A stretch of 59,431 nt of DNA from a bacterium (GTDB lineage: Bacteria > Armatimonadota > Chthonomonadetes > Chthonomonadales > JAMCWF01), in NCBI GenBank assembly GCA_021842405.1, contig JAKBZR010000007.1:1-59431 (forward strand), read 5' to 3'. Positions 26,641 through 36,078 of the stretch are shown one piece after another; the stretch's first letter is position 1, and each line of letters starts with the position of its first letter. Both the position numbers and the translations under genes were made by a program. The notes under the pieces are model-generated. The model was not told where the DNA came from, ran no database searches, and saw only the letters and a program-made list of their open reading frames with translations.

Positions 26641-27387
26641 TTAACGATTGCAGCCGGTTGAGCCAAGCGCGGAAGCGATCTCCCGATTGATGGATTCGGC
26701 TGCAACTACCGGATCGTCGGCTTGAGTGATGGGGCGCCCCACCACTACATAGGAAGCGCCGTTTTGCATCGCTTCACCGGCGGTGGCCGTTCGGACCTGG
26801 TCATGCGCTTTCGCTTCGACCGACCTGACACCCGGTGTAATCAGACAAATATCTGGCCCCAACTCCTTTCTCATCCGCCTCACTTCGAGCGGCGAGCATA
26901 CAATGCCGTAGCAACCAGCGGCCTGCGCCATTCCGGCAAAATTCATGACGTAGTCATCAACCGGATAATCCACCATAAGCTCCTGTCTTAAAGAGCCCCC
27001 GCCGATGCTGGTCAACAAGGTCACCGCGATGACCTTTAGATTGGCCGGTTTCTCTCCATCCGTTTCACCTTGAGCGGCGCGGCAGGCGGCCTTGAGCATC
27101 TCGGAACCGCCTCCGGCATGAACCGTCACCATCTCAACTCCGAGCCGCGCAATCGCCCGCACGGCGCCGGCAACCGTCTTGGGAATATCGTGCAGCTTGG
27201 CGTCATAAAAAATACGATCCGCCCCCGCCGTTCGCAAATTGGCCACGATGCCCGGCCCGGCCGAGTGGATCAGCTCGAGACCGACCTTAAAGCCGGCGAC
27301 TTGACCTTTTAACTGACCCACCAGTTTGAGCGCATGACCGATGTGGTTTACATCCAGCGCCACAAATATCCGACTTTCGCTTTTCAA
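26641..27387 (-). CDS. pyrF: Orotidine 5'-phosphate decarboxylase
   Basis: A 248-residue TIM-barrel enzyme that turns OMP into UMP, the last step of pyrimidine synthesis. IFVALDVN at the N-terminus and the catalytic DAKLHDIPKTV block (Asp-Lys-Asp tetrad residues, near residues 62-72) are intact, as is the phosphate-binding end TPGVRS and YVVVGRPIT. Length is typical. The start is TTG 27387, sharing a TTGA overlap with the stop of the giant secreted protein upstream and with an AGGAG nearby. Other pyr genes are not in the window; coupling to a glycosidase-like gene is unusual. Confidence 0.95.
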   Translation of the reverse strand: MKSESRIFVALDVNHIGHALKLVGQLKGQVAGFKVGLELIHSAGPGIVANLRTAGADRIFYDAKLHDIPKTVAGAVRAIARLGVEMVTVHAGGGSEMLKAACRAAQGETDGEKPANLKVIAVTLLTSIGGGSLRQELMVDYPVDDYVMNFAGMAQAAGCYGIVCSPLEVRRMRKELGPDICLITPGVRSVEAKAHDQVRTATAGEAMQNGASYVVVGRPITQADDPVVAAESINREIASALGSTGCNR

Positions 27388-30300
27388 TCCGAACTCCTAT
27401 TAACGATTGGACTCACCTCAATTACACTGGCAGGGTTCATCAGCCGAATCTCCGGCTCCCCCCAGGATCCCCAGTCGGCGGTGGAGTTATTATGCACCAC
27501 ATTCCCTCGTAGTACCAAGCGCACTTGTTGCCCCTCGAAACGGCTTAAATCGGCCTGCATCACCCTCCACTGGTGCTGAACCCCCAATTTTGACGCCAAT
27601 TGGATTCGCTGACCCTTCGAGTTGATGACGTCCAGGATAAAGTCGAGGCCGACGCTCGGGTCGCCCCCATCCTTTAGGCCGATGAAGCTGTGGAACTCCA
27701 CCGGCTCGTTCGGCAGTCGGATCGGCTCCGATATGGCCCAGGTATAGCCGATGCCGTGAATATAGGGCGGATGCATGAAGATTCCGTGCTTCACCGCCCC
27801 GCCGACCGGCAGTTCCTGACCGGGACTGAACATCGCGCCCGAAGTGCCGTCATCCGGTTCCTCATGTTGGCCGCGGAGAGCAATGCCCCACTGGTAACGC
27901 AGCGAGGTTAAATCAAACAGCTTTGCCGGTTGATTTCGACGGGTCAGTTGGAATTGGGCGCTGTAATTTCGATGGCATCCGGACACCGTAACGGTCAGCC
28001 GCCCGCTGACGGCCGGTGTGCTGCCGGGCCGAATGACAAGATTGATCTCCGAAGGCGGCTTCGTGGAGCTGAAATACAGTTTGCGGGGCGAAACCTCGAA
28101 TCCATCTGATACGGAACCATGTACGGCCAGTCTCGCTCTCGGCAAACCGCCCAAAAACCAGATCGGTTTCATCGCCAGCGTCGTCTTTTCGGGTGAGACG
28201 ACGGATTGGAATCGCCACTGAACCGGTGCTATCACCTGAATCATGGCCTCCCGTATCGCTTTTCTATGGATCGCGGTGACCCGCACCCAAGTCCCAATTT
28301 TGGCATCGGCCGGGATGGTTAAAACGTTGTGAGAAACCGTGCCCTGATTGGCAACCAAACGAGCGGAGCCGACCCTTAATAATAAAATCGGAACCCGGCT
28401 GCCCGGCGCCGCCACCGCCCTTTGAGGTTGAATGGACCAGGTCGTCTTGCCGGAAAAAATCAGCACGTAACGGATCGCCTGATTAACCGGCTCGATCCAG
28501 GTTGCGTTGCCCGAATCGTGGAGGACGGCGTTATGAAGCTGTTGCCCGTTCACGGCGTACGACTTACATTGAACGACAGCGGCCTTCGTTCCATAGGGTC
28601 GCTTGATCTCAAAGGCGCCGGTTCCGGAGATATGCACAATCTTGAGGTAGTTCGCGTCGCCCGGAATAATGGCCAGTGCGCCGTTGGAGCCGGCCGACTC
28701 GGTTTCAAACCAGTGCCCTCGACCATCCTGATAGGTATAGGCGGCTGATCTCAGAAAATCGTACTTGCGCCCATTACGAAGCGCTGAAAAGCTGAAAAGG
28801 GGCCCGCGCCGACTTTTTTCTTGTTCCACCACCCATCCGGCCGGCGGAACGTTGATATCCATTCCGTGCGCCTTAACCAGCCAGTCCTGATCGGGGCTGT
28901 CGTTCAGCCAGAGCTTTAAACCGTTTGGATACTCGAGAAATAATTGCCGACGCTTGCGAGGGAGATCCCTCTCCACTGCGCGGGAGGTGCCGACCAGCTT
29001 TTGGCCATCCCAGTAGGCGATCCGAACCGGCACTTTCAAACCGTAGCGGGCCTGCACCTGCTGGAGCATATAGTAAGACCGGCACGTCCGCTCAATTCCG
29101 TACTGCTCCTCCACCAGCCAGCCGATATGCCCGTAAGCCATCGTGGTCAGTATAAATCGGTCAATCGCGCGATCAAGGTTTTGAGGCGCTTGCCAGTTCG
29201 GGATAGCGTCACAATAAAAGGTGGTCCAGCTCACCCCGATATCGCACTCTTTGGGATGAATTTGGAGCAGATCGAAGACCGGAAGCAGCGGCTCGGTAGC
29301 GAGCGGACGATTATTATAGGTGTGGCCGTAGTTGCCGTCATCGAGGCCGGCGTAGAAACACTGGTAGGTTCCTTCCGAAAAGACCGGTCCGCCATAGATG
29401 CGCGAGTCGTTACGGAGAAGCTGCCCATACGCATAAAAGGTCTGGGCGAAGGTGCCGGCTCCGGGAAGCCGGGCGTCGAAATCGGTATGGTACCACGGAG
29501 AAACGGCGGTCATTACGTCAGTATAGGCGGCATCGGAACGGTATCGCTTTTCAACTTGCGGTGCTATTTCGGCCTCAAATTGCACCGCGGCCAGCGGCTT
29601 CTCCGCCCAGCACCGATACCAGGCCCCCTGCCAGCTCCCGTCCGATAGGAGTATCACCTTGTTTGGATCCCACCGCTTATCAATGGGCGCAAAATCGCTG
29701 TAGTTGGTGTAGAGGCCGCTCAGCCAGCCGAGCGACTTTTGATGCGCCACGTACTGCTCCAGCGCCCGATCACCGCCGCCCAACACCGGCTCCCCATTCA
29801 CAATGGGAGAGTTGCCTCGGAGCGGGGCGGCGTGGGTGCGCAGCGTAAAGCTCTCCCCGCGATCACGCCATGCGATCTCATGGTTGCATTGGATGAGCCT
29901 TCTGATCCCATAGGCGCGCAACATATCGCTTCGCTTTTCTTCCTGGACGTAGCTCTCCGGTCCCCAAGATTCCTGCCAGAGGCGGTTAGCCGCCTCTTTA
30001 GCATGCAAGCCGACCGGATTGGCAATAGTCGGCAAGACCTCCTCCAGCGAAGGCGAGACGGTGACGAAAAGTCGCTCATACATCGGGTTGAGCTTTCCGT
30101 TGGTAAGCGGTAAATAGTTAATAGCGCCGTTAATCCGCGCCGTCGCGCCGCCCGCGAATTGGGCGCCTCGCAGCTCGGACCCGTTGGAGCGGTACCAATC
30201 GGGCCAGATGGAGGTGTAGACCCAGCTTCGTCCGGCCCGGCTGAGTAACACGCTGGGATCGTTTGAGCTGCCGCCATAGGTTCCATAGACCAAGAAGGGA

Positions 30301-31478
30301 ATATAGAGGGCGCGTGGATCGCTCAAACCGGTGAGCTGGCCGAAATGGATGCTGGTCGCACGCCTTGTGCGGTTGATTACGTCAATCACCAACGATTTTT
30401 GCCAGATTTGAAGCCGGAGCTCGGTGCCGTCACCGTACCACGCCCTCAATAAATCGGATTGCAGGATCACCCGAGCAAGTGTGAAGGGGTTGCTCTTCTT
30501 ACCCTGGATTACGATTGAGGAATCAGCCATCAAGCGGCCGACGTTGGCTCCGTTATAAATTGCGGTGAGGCCGCTCAGACCCTTTTTCGCATTGAACCGG
30601 TAGGTTAAACGGCTTTTTGCCCCTTGATAGGTAAAGAGATAAAGGTCCGATCGCGCCTTAACGATACCGTTTCGGTAGTGTGGATCGCGATTATAGGGCA
30701 AAATCGTTTGCTCTCGGGTTGGAAACGGCAAGCGACCGGGGCCGGTATTGGCGCCAGGGGATTGGCCGGGCAGCAGGGTTAAATTGCGGCGAGGCAGCGG
30801 CGGAAAGTGAAGCGGCGGCAGCAACTCATGGTAAAACCGGATTGAATCGAGGTAGATGACCCGATTCTGCGCCTGCCAACCGCCGACAATCTGTATGCCG
30901 ACCAGATCGGCCGGAAATGTCAGACCGGCCGGCAGCTTGGTGTGGAGCAAAAACCACTGCGGCCAGTCGATACTGGCGATTTGGACGGGGATCGTGTTGC
31001 CCGCCGCGTCTCGAATCAGCAGGGTGATGGAGACCGGTGGGGTTTGGGACAGCGGCGGGGTGCCGGGCGGCTCCGAGCCAAACGTCCATCGGTCGCCATA
31101 GACCCACATATTCACCGCATCGGCGCCATCCGGTATCGCGATCGGTTTCGGTGGTGTGAGAGTGATGCGAGGGTTGGAGGATTGCTTGCCATCCCCCTGG
31201 TAGGTCAGCTCGCCCACTGGCCGATTCCACAAGTTCTGTGCGCGGCTGAGCTGCAAAACCGCCTTCGCTCCGCCTACCACCTGCATCGTCCAGCCGTTTA
31301 GGTCGGCGAAGGTCAGGGTCGGCGGCCCCGCCTCTTTTCGGTGCGCCCAGTAAATCTCGTAGGGCTGCACTCCAACCGGCTCATTGGGATTGATTTGTGG
31401 AACGACGGTCTGTGCGACGGCCACATTAAACGCGAATAAGAAGGCGATTGTAAGGGTCACTGAGGGTCCGCTGCGCAT
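27384..31478 (-). CDS. Giant secreted protein, probable glycoside hydrolase-like enzyme
   Basis: 1364 residues with a signal peptide (VTLTIAFLFAFNVAVAQ). Residues about 30-230 look like a beta-sandwich carbohydrate-binding module (PDGADAVNMWVYGDRWTFGS). The middle (about 560-860) looks like a TIM barrel: GWLSGLYTNYSDFAPIDKRW, AYTDVMTAVSPWYHTDFDAR and YGGPVFSEGTYQCFYAGLDD contain acidic residues at strand ends that could be catalytic. The C-terminus (PPYIHGIGYTWAISEPI, then GLKDGGDPSVGLDFILDV) resembles an NPCBM-type galactose-binding domain. I cannot name the family. RBS CAGGAG precedes ATG 31478. It is secreted and likely acts on polysaccharide. Confidence 0.7.
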   Translation of the reverse strand: MRSGPSVTLTIAFLFAFNVAVAQTVVPQINPNEPVGVQPYEIYWAHRKEAGPPTLTFADLNGWTMQVVGGAKAVLQLSRAQNLWNRPVGELTYQGDGKQSSNPRITLTPPKPIAIPDGADAVNMWVYGDRWTFGSEPPGTPPLSQTPPVSITLLIRDAAGNTIPVQIASIDWPQWFLLHTKLPAGLTFPADLVGIQIVGGWQAQNRVIYLDSIRFYHELLPPLHFPPLPRRNLTLLPGQSPGANTGPGRLPFPTREQTILPYNRDPHYRNGIVKARSDLYLFTYQGAKSRLTYRFNAKKGLSGLTAIYNGANVGRLMADSSIVIQGKKSNPFTLARVILQSDLLRAWYGDGTELRLQIWQKSLVIDVINRTRRATSIHFGQLTGLSDPRALYIPFLVYGTYGGSSNDPSVLLSRAGRSWVYTSIWPDWYRSNGSELRGAQFAGGATARINGAINYLPLTNGKLNPMYERLFVTVSPSLEEVLPTIANPVGLHAKEAANRLWQESWGPESYVQEEKRSDMLRAYGIRRLIQCNHEIAWRDRGESFTLRTHAAPLRGNSPIVNGEPVLGGGDRALEQYVAHQKSLGWLSGLYTNYSDFAPIDKRWDPNKVILLSDGSWQGAWYRCWAEKPLAAVQFEAEIAPQVEKRYRSDAAYTDVMTAVSPWYHTDFDARLPGAGTFAQTFYAYGQLLRNDSRIYGGPVFSEGTYQCFYAGLDDGNYGHTYNNRPLATEPLLPVFDLLQIHPKECDIGVSWTTFYCDAIPNWQAPQNLDRAIDRFILTTMAYGHIGWLVEEQYGIERTCRSYYMLQQVQARYGLKVPVRIAYWDGQKLVGTSRAVERDLPRKRRQLFLEYPNGLKLWLNDSPDQDWLVKAHGMDINVPPAGWVVEQEKSRRGPLFSFSALRNGRKYDFLRSAAYTYQDGRGHWFETESAGSNGALAIIPGDANYLKIVHISGTGAFEIKRPYGTKAAVVQCKSYAVNGQQLHNAVLHDSGNATWIEPVNQAIRYVLIFSGKTTWSIQPQRAVAAPGSRVPILLLRVGSARLVANQGTVSHNVLTIPADAKIGTWVRVTAIHRKAIREAMIQVIAPVQWRFQSVVSPEKTTLAMKPIWFLGGLPRARLAVHGSVSDGFEVSPRKLYFSSTKPPSEINLVIRPGSTPAVSGRLTVTVSGCHRNYSAQFQLTRRNQPAKLFDLTSLRYQWGIALRGQHEEPDDGTSGAMFSPGQELPVGGAVKHGIFMHPPYIHGIGYTWAISEPIRLPNEPVEFHSFIGLKDGGDPSVGLDFILDVINSKGQRIQLASKLGVQHQWRVMQADLSRFEGQQVRLVLRGNVVHNNSTADWGSWGEPEIRLMNPASVIEVSPIVNRSSD

Positions 31479-31623
31479 ATTTTTCTCCTGTAAATAGGGT
31501 TGAATACCAATTCACAGTTTATAAGTAAATAAATTTATAACAGTTATTTTATCAATAATTGCGATGTTTGCCCGGCAATCCCTCTTCTCAAACCCATAAA
31601 ATCAAGGAGCGCTTTTAGTAATC

Positions 31624-32247
31624 CTATAGAGTTTGCAAGAATTTTTTAAGCGGTTTAAAGACGGAACTATCCAGATTCCAGTAACCACTTTTCCCCGTCG
31701 CCTCGCCTACCAGTAGACCCGGTTCCTTCCGAGAAGCCAAAAAAGTATGCAACCGGGCCTTGTCTGCATTTTTTGGTAGCGCGGATGACTTTTTTAAGCA
31801 ATCAAGATATTGGTGGACGCATGGGATTGCGGAATCGTCCGATCTTGCCACTGCCTGCCAGCAGAGCGTCTCCAACATTCCCGGGTTTTGGCAATCCGGC
31901 AAAATAAAAACCGATATATTCGGGTCGCCGTCAACCATTTCGCTCGGGTGGGAAGGCACCGCAAAACCGCTCGCTTTCAGCGCATCACAAACCGACTGGA
32001 AAGCCGAGCCCATATCCAATTCAGCGTCACGAATGACGCCAAGTGAGTTGACATTCATTGACCGATAACTAGAACTGGCTTTTAGGGATTTCAGATATTT
32101 ACGAAATTGTGTTATCCCACCAAAATCCAGGATTTGAATGTCAGCTTGTTTTTCTATGTGCACACACAATTTATCGAAAAATATTTTTTCATCTTTGCCT
32201 TCCACTAGCACGATCTTAGGACGTGTGACCACTTCCGGGTCGGGCAT
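31624..32247 (-). CDS. DUF3226 Toprim-like protein, partner of the AAA ATPase
   Basis: A 207-residue protein of the DUF3226 family (Toprim-like fold). The Toprim glutamate is in VLVEGKDE (Glu16), the acidic pair in VIRDAELD (Asp74, Asp78), and the family block ILPDCQNPGMLETL is present near residues 114-127. Toprim proteins coordinate Mg2+ and may cut or nick nucleic acid. Its ATG lies one base after the stop of the AAA gene and its GGAGGTG is inside that gene, so they are cotranscribed and coupled. This pairing (SMC/ABC-like ATPase plus small Toprim protein) mirrors OLD nucleases and the AriA/AriB pair of PARIS, but with DUF3226 rather than DUF4435. A role in defence is inferred. AT content is higher than in neighbours. 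Confidence 0.85.
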   Translation of the reverse strand: MPDPEVVTRPKIVLVEGKDEKIFFDKLCVHIEKQADIQILDFGGITQFRKYLKSLKASSSYRSMNVNSLGVIRDAELDMGSAFQSVCDALKASGFAVPSHPSEMVDGDPNISVFILPDCQNPGMLETLCWQAVARSDDSAIPCVHQYLDCLKKSSALPKNADKARLHTFLASRKEPGLLVGEATGKSGYWNLDSSVFKPLKKFLQTL

Positions 32248-32248
32248 A

Positions 32249-33355
32249 TCACCGCACCTCCAGGTTACTGGAGATGGCGGTTTCTATCATTTCCTGGTCA
32301 TAAACGATAGCATCAACGTCCTCTTTTATGTTATCCAAACGAATCACCCGAAGATCGTTGGGATCGGCTTCCTTAAAAGCCTCGTGGGCGGCGCAAATAC
32401 ATTCCCAGCTATGGGTGGTGGCGAATATCTGCAAATCGTGATCTTTCGCCGCTTGATTGATCGCTTTCCATACGTTCTTCATCGTGGAATGATGAAGTCC
32501 GTTTTCCACCTCGTCTATGAGCACGATTCCCTTTTCCGCCTGCGTTATCGCCAAAATAATCGAAGTGAGGCGCACCATTCCCTGTCCCATCAAGGGTAAT
32601 GGGATTAGACGCTCAAGGCCAATATCACCGTAGAGCATCGGGGTTTGTCCCATCAATAAAACGGAAAGTTGTTTCAGCCTTTTCTCCAATATTTTCAGCG
32701 GCTCGATAACCTCATCAATGCGTCCCACCAGCGCTAAGCTGCTATATATCTGCACATATTCATTCGTTAAGCGATTTGAGGCACCCATAAGGCGGGTTAA
32801 AGGCATAAGTGGCAACTTACCTTGACTAGTTGCAGTTTCAGTCGGCGTAATCTTAATATGAGATTCGTAAGCCTCATTATTAAAATCCTTGAAAACAAGT
32901 TTTATTTCCCATAAGCCTTTATCGGTGCTAAGAGAAGTGGTTGGCTTTGAAAGGTTCTCGGAAGTTGGTATGCTCTCCCTTACAATACCGCTCACTTGCC
33001 TTGTCGTCATAACCATGTCTTGTTGAGTTAAATATATTTCAAGTGACCGTCTCTTTTTGTCATCATTTTGGATAATCAATTGAATCGGTTCGTTAGAAGC
33101 GTCGCTGTGAAACAGTGAGCGGCAGTTTCCTACCATATCATCCGAGGGAGTTGGAAAAGTAAGAGGTATGCCTCGAAAGCCATTTATATTAGCAACAATT
33201 TGAAGATTATTTCCTGCCATGTGCAAATAAATCGCTTCCAATAATGCCGTCTTGCCGACGTTGTTGGATCCCATGATCAAGTTCACGCGAGCGAACGGCT
33301 CAATCTTTATATCACGGAAACAGCGAAAGTTTTTTATCTCAAAAGATTCCAGCAT
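32249..33355 (-). CDS. AAA/ABC-type ATPase of OLD/AriA kind
   Basis: A 368-residue cytoplasmic ATPase. The N-terminus LESFEIKNFRCFRDIKIEPF leads to Walker A GSNNVGKT (residues 29-36); PLMGQGMVRLTSIILAI is the ABC-like signature region, LIDEVENGLHHS is Walker B (Asp281-Glu282), and FATTHSWECI is the H-loop. This arrangement is that of AAA_15/AAA_21 ATPases found in OLD, RloA and PARIS AriA proteins. There is no fused nuclease domain; instead the following gene supplies a Toprim protein. The gene is clearly AT-richer than the glycosidase genes around it, suggesting transfer. A possible start is ATG 33355 with AGGTGG about 11 nt upstream. Confidence 0.9.
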   Translation of the reverse strand: MLESFEIKNFRCFRDIKIEPFARVNLIMGSNNVGKTALLEAIYLHMAGNNLQIVANINGFRGIPLTFPTPSDDMVGNCRSLFHSDASNEPIQLIIQNDDKKRRSLEIYLTQQDMVMTTRQVSGIVRESIPTSENLSKPTTSLSTDKGLWEIKLVFKDFNNEAYESHIKITPTETATSQGKLPLMPLTRLMGASNRLTNEYVQIYSSLALVGRIDEVIEPLKILEKRLKQLSVLLMGQTPMLYGDIGLERLIPLPLMGQGMVRLTSIILAITQAEKGIVLIDEVENGLHHSTMKNVWKAINQAAKDHDLQIFATTHSWECICAAHEAFKEADPNDLRVIRLDNIKEDVDAIVYDQEMIETAISSNLEVR

Positions 33356-33535
33356 GATCGCTCACACCACCTTTCAGCTTGGCGCCGGCACGATTATTCT
33401 ATACCCGATCCCTATCCGTTTTTGCATGGCCGACATGCGCATTCCGTATCATCACTCAACCATCAGCAGACCTTAGATTAAGCTTTAGCGGCGTACGAAG
33501 GCCAACGCTTTATCGAACAGCGCGCCGATAGGACG

Positions 33536-36073
33536 TCACCTCACGATCTGATAAGTACCGGGCCGCAGCAACCAGCCGCTATGAACGGCCGGAGCCAGGC
33601 TCTTCGTCGCACCCTCAATCCGGTAGCATTTTGCCCGCTCCCAACCCGACATTTTCAAACGAAACCACTGCCAATGCTCTTGCAGCTCACCCACCGGCGC
33701 CTCGAACGAGCCGTTCAAGCAGTTTCCCACCAGTTGCGCATCCGGATTTACAGTCAGTTGATACCCATTCGCACCAATTTTTTCAAGAACATAGAGGCCG
33801 CTTCCCCCATAATCCACGTAGGGCGATGAGCCGGTTCCCACGATTTTAACCGGAGATGGCGGCCATTTTAGCGGACGCCAGCGATCGTTTATTTGCCGCG
33901 AATGGTAAACCCGATCTTCGGTGGCGAGCAGGGTCATGTTTTCATAGAACGAAACGGCCATCGGGGGCAGAATGAGCGGCCCCGGTCCGGCCGTATAGCG
34001 GATCCCGCGCGGTAAGCGCCGGAACGCCTCGCCGGCCGCCATGTAACTGACGACTTTGGTCGGGGTGTAGAGCCAGTTCAGCCAGTGAGCGTTCCAATCG
34101 GTGTTCCAACGAGCGGTCGCAAGGGTGTCGTACTGAAATTGGCAGGCGATCTGGCACTCGCCGCTGCGAAAGTGGGCCGCGATGGCGGGATAAAGGTAGC
34201 AGCTCACGTTGGTCGCCGGCGCATCGAACTCGTAGGCCACCCGCGCCTTCTTTGCCAGGCGCCCATCCAACTGCAACGGCCCCACCGATGGCAACAGGTT
34301 AGTTCCATCGTTAACCTGCTCCCAGCCGCCCGGATAGATGCTTACCGTCACCGCCTCGCACTCGGAGTCGGCGATCGCCTGGGTCAGATCATCCCCCGGA
34401 TCAAAGAAATAAGAGACCGCCACCGGCTGGTCGGCGGCGGTTGAGCGAATGGCGCCGATCATTTCGGTCAGATAGGTGCGCATCAGCTCGTATCGGAAGA
34501 AGGGAAAAAAGGCAACGCGGTCCTTTAACTGATGGTTTGTTAGCCACCTTTGCCATAATTCACGAAATATTCGATGGTCCTTCTTCAGCACATCGGCCGG
34601 CTCGCCCTGGGGCGAGTAAGCATCGCCGGTAATATCGCCATAGCTGAAATAGGACGGCTCATTCATGATTTCCAGGAAGCAGACGTTCGGCTGATCCTTC
34701 AGTGCGCGCCCGCTGTAAGGATTGATGTGATTCAGAAACTGACGGATGAAATTTGAGGCCGCCGCCTTCGCGGCCGGAACGAACATCATTCCCGGCTTGC
34801 TGGTGAAATTGGAAAAGGCGTCCGGCCTTGCATTGGGGCTGTTCCACCACGCGATGAGGGTGAAGTAAAAGTAGATGCCTCGATCGGCGCACTCGGAGAC
34901 CAGATAATCCAGCAAATCTAAATGGATGTTCGGCTTTAAATTACCCTTCGAATCGCTGATCTCCCGATCGAAAACGTGGATGCGAATAATTTCGACGTCC
35001 ATCCGTTGAAGATCATCCAGATCCTGGCGGATGGTTGCCTTCATATCAACCCGTCGGGCCTCCATGTTGACAAACTGCTGCCAGGCCATAGGGTAGTAGT
35101 TCGTTCCCCAGAGGGCGACCTCGGCGCCTTCCGGATAACGCAGCACCCCATCCTTCACATGCAGCCGCCGAAAAGGATGCGGTGTGCCGATCGGTCCCGG
35201 TTTCGGGCGCTGGATCGGCGGCGTGGCGCCGGCCGGCTGGTTCGTCCAGTTGCCCGCATCGCCCGACACGATCAGATAGGGCGGCTCGTAAAGACCACCG
35301 CCGAAGGTTGGATTTTCCACCATTACGGTCAGCAGGTTCGGCTTCCCCCACCGAATCAAATTTTCCGGCGCCACGTAATCCCGCGGTGTATTCCAGCCGT
35401 TTATGTGACCAATCTCAGTCCCGTTCCAGTAGGTAATATCGTTATCGTCCACTCCGCCCAGTAAAACATGGAGCGGCCGCCCCCGCCAATCGTCCGGCAC
35501 ATTGACCCAGACCCGGCACCAGGCGTTTTCGTTGCTCTCCCACATGTGAGGAATGGCCAGGCTTTCCCAATTCTCGTCATTGAGCGATGGAGCAGCGAGC
35601 AGTGGGTTGATCGGCTGGCTGGCCGGGACGAATTTGCGTTTCCATGTAAGGCCGGACAGATCAATGCCGCGCCGAATTGCAATATCAGCGACCGCCTCGT
35701 TCAACCGCGCGACGAGGGTCGCATTTGCGGTATTTGGGCTTATAGCGGCTTCAACTGTTACCAGCTTCCAACCGAAAGACTTCAGGCTGCATGCGACGTG
35801 ATCGGGAGTTACCGATCCATTTTCGATGGCGAGATCGAGATTTCCGGTTACCGGTGAGGAGCCTCCATTATAAAGCATCAAGATGATGCTTTCTGGTGAG
35901 CTCCCGCCGATGACATAGGAGGGAGCGCGAATTTGAAGGTCGTCGCCCGCCATACCGCTAGCACCGGCATACCGGCTGACGCCAAGCGCCGCGCTTGACA
36001 GCGCTGAGCTTATCAGAAACTCACGCCTTGAGACTTTCCCCTTCTGAGCTTTCGCGCTCCCCCGATTAGGCAT
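33536..36073 (-). CDS. Tat-exported glycoside hydrolase with GH2-like and GH5-like domains
   Basis: A protein of about 845 residues with a twin-arginine signal (SRREFLISSALSSAALG, residues about 16-32). A jelly-roll sugar-binding domain follows (WCRVWVNVPDDWRGRPLHVL, with WNGTEIG), as in GH2 enzymes. The TIM barrel then contains CFLEIMNEPSYFSYGD with the likely acid/base at Glu472 and VAYEFDAPATN with the likely nucleophile. A clan GH-A exo-glycosidase is the best guess; sugar specificity is unknown. Starting at ATG 36073 puts the gene 5 bp after the isomerase stop, suggesting an operon; a TTG at 36094 inside that gene would be the alternative. Tat export suggests that it folds, or binds a cofactor, before export. 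Confidence 0.82.
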   Translation of the reverse strand: MPNRGSAKAQKGKVSRREFLISSALSSAALGVSRYAGASGMAGDDLQIRAPSYVIGGSSPESIILMLYNGGSSPVTGNLDLAIENGSVTPDHVACSLKSFGWKLVTVEAAISPNTANATLVARLNEAVADIAIRRGIDLSGLTWKRKFVPASQPINPLLAAPSLNDENWESLAIPHMWESNENAWCRVWVNVPDDWRGRPLHVLLGGVDDNDITYWNGTEIGHINGWNTPRDYVAPENLIRWGKPNLLTVMVENPTFGGGLYEPPYLIVSGDAGNWTNQPAGATPPIQRPKPGPIGTPHPFRRLHVKDGVLRYPEGAEVALWGTNYYPMAWQQFVNMEARRVDMKATIRQDLDDLQRMDVEIIRIHVFDREISDSKGNLKPNIHLDLLDYLVSECADRGIYFYFTLIAWWNSPNARPDAFSNFTSKPGMMFVPAAKAAASNFIRQFLNHINPYSGRALKDQPNVCFLEIMNEPSYFSYGDITGDAYSPQGEPADVLKKDHRIFRELWQRWLTNHQLKDRVAFFPFFRYELMRTYLTEMIGAIRSTAADQPVAVSYFFDPGDDLTQAIADSECEAVTVSIYPGGWEQVNDGTNLLPSVGPLQLDGRLAKKARVAYEFDAPATNVSCYLYPAIAAHFRSGECQIACQFQYDTLATARWNTDWNAHWLNWLYTPTKVVSYMAAGEAFRRLPRGIRYTAGPGPLILPPMAVSFYENMTLLATEDRVYHSRQINDRWRPLKWPPSPVKIVGTGSSPYVDYGGSGLYVLEKIGANGYQLTVNPDAQLVGNCLNGSFEAPVGELQEHWQWFRLKMSGWERAKCYRIEGATKSLAPAVHSGWLLRPGTYQIVR

Positions 36074-36078
36074 TCGCG

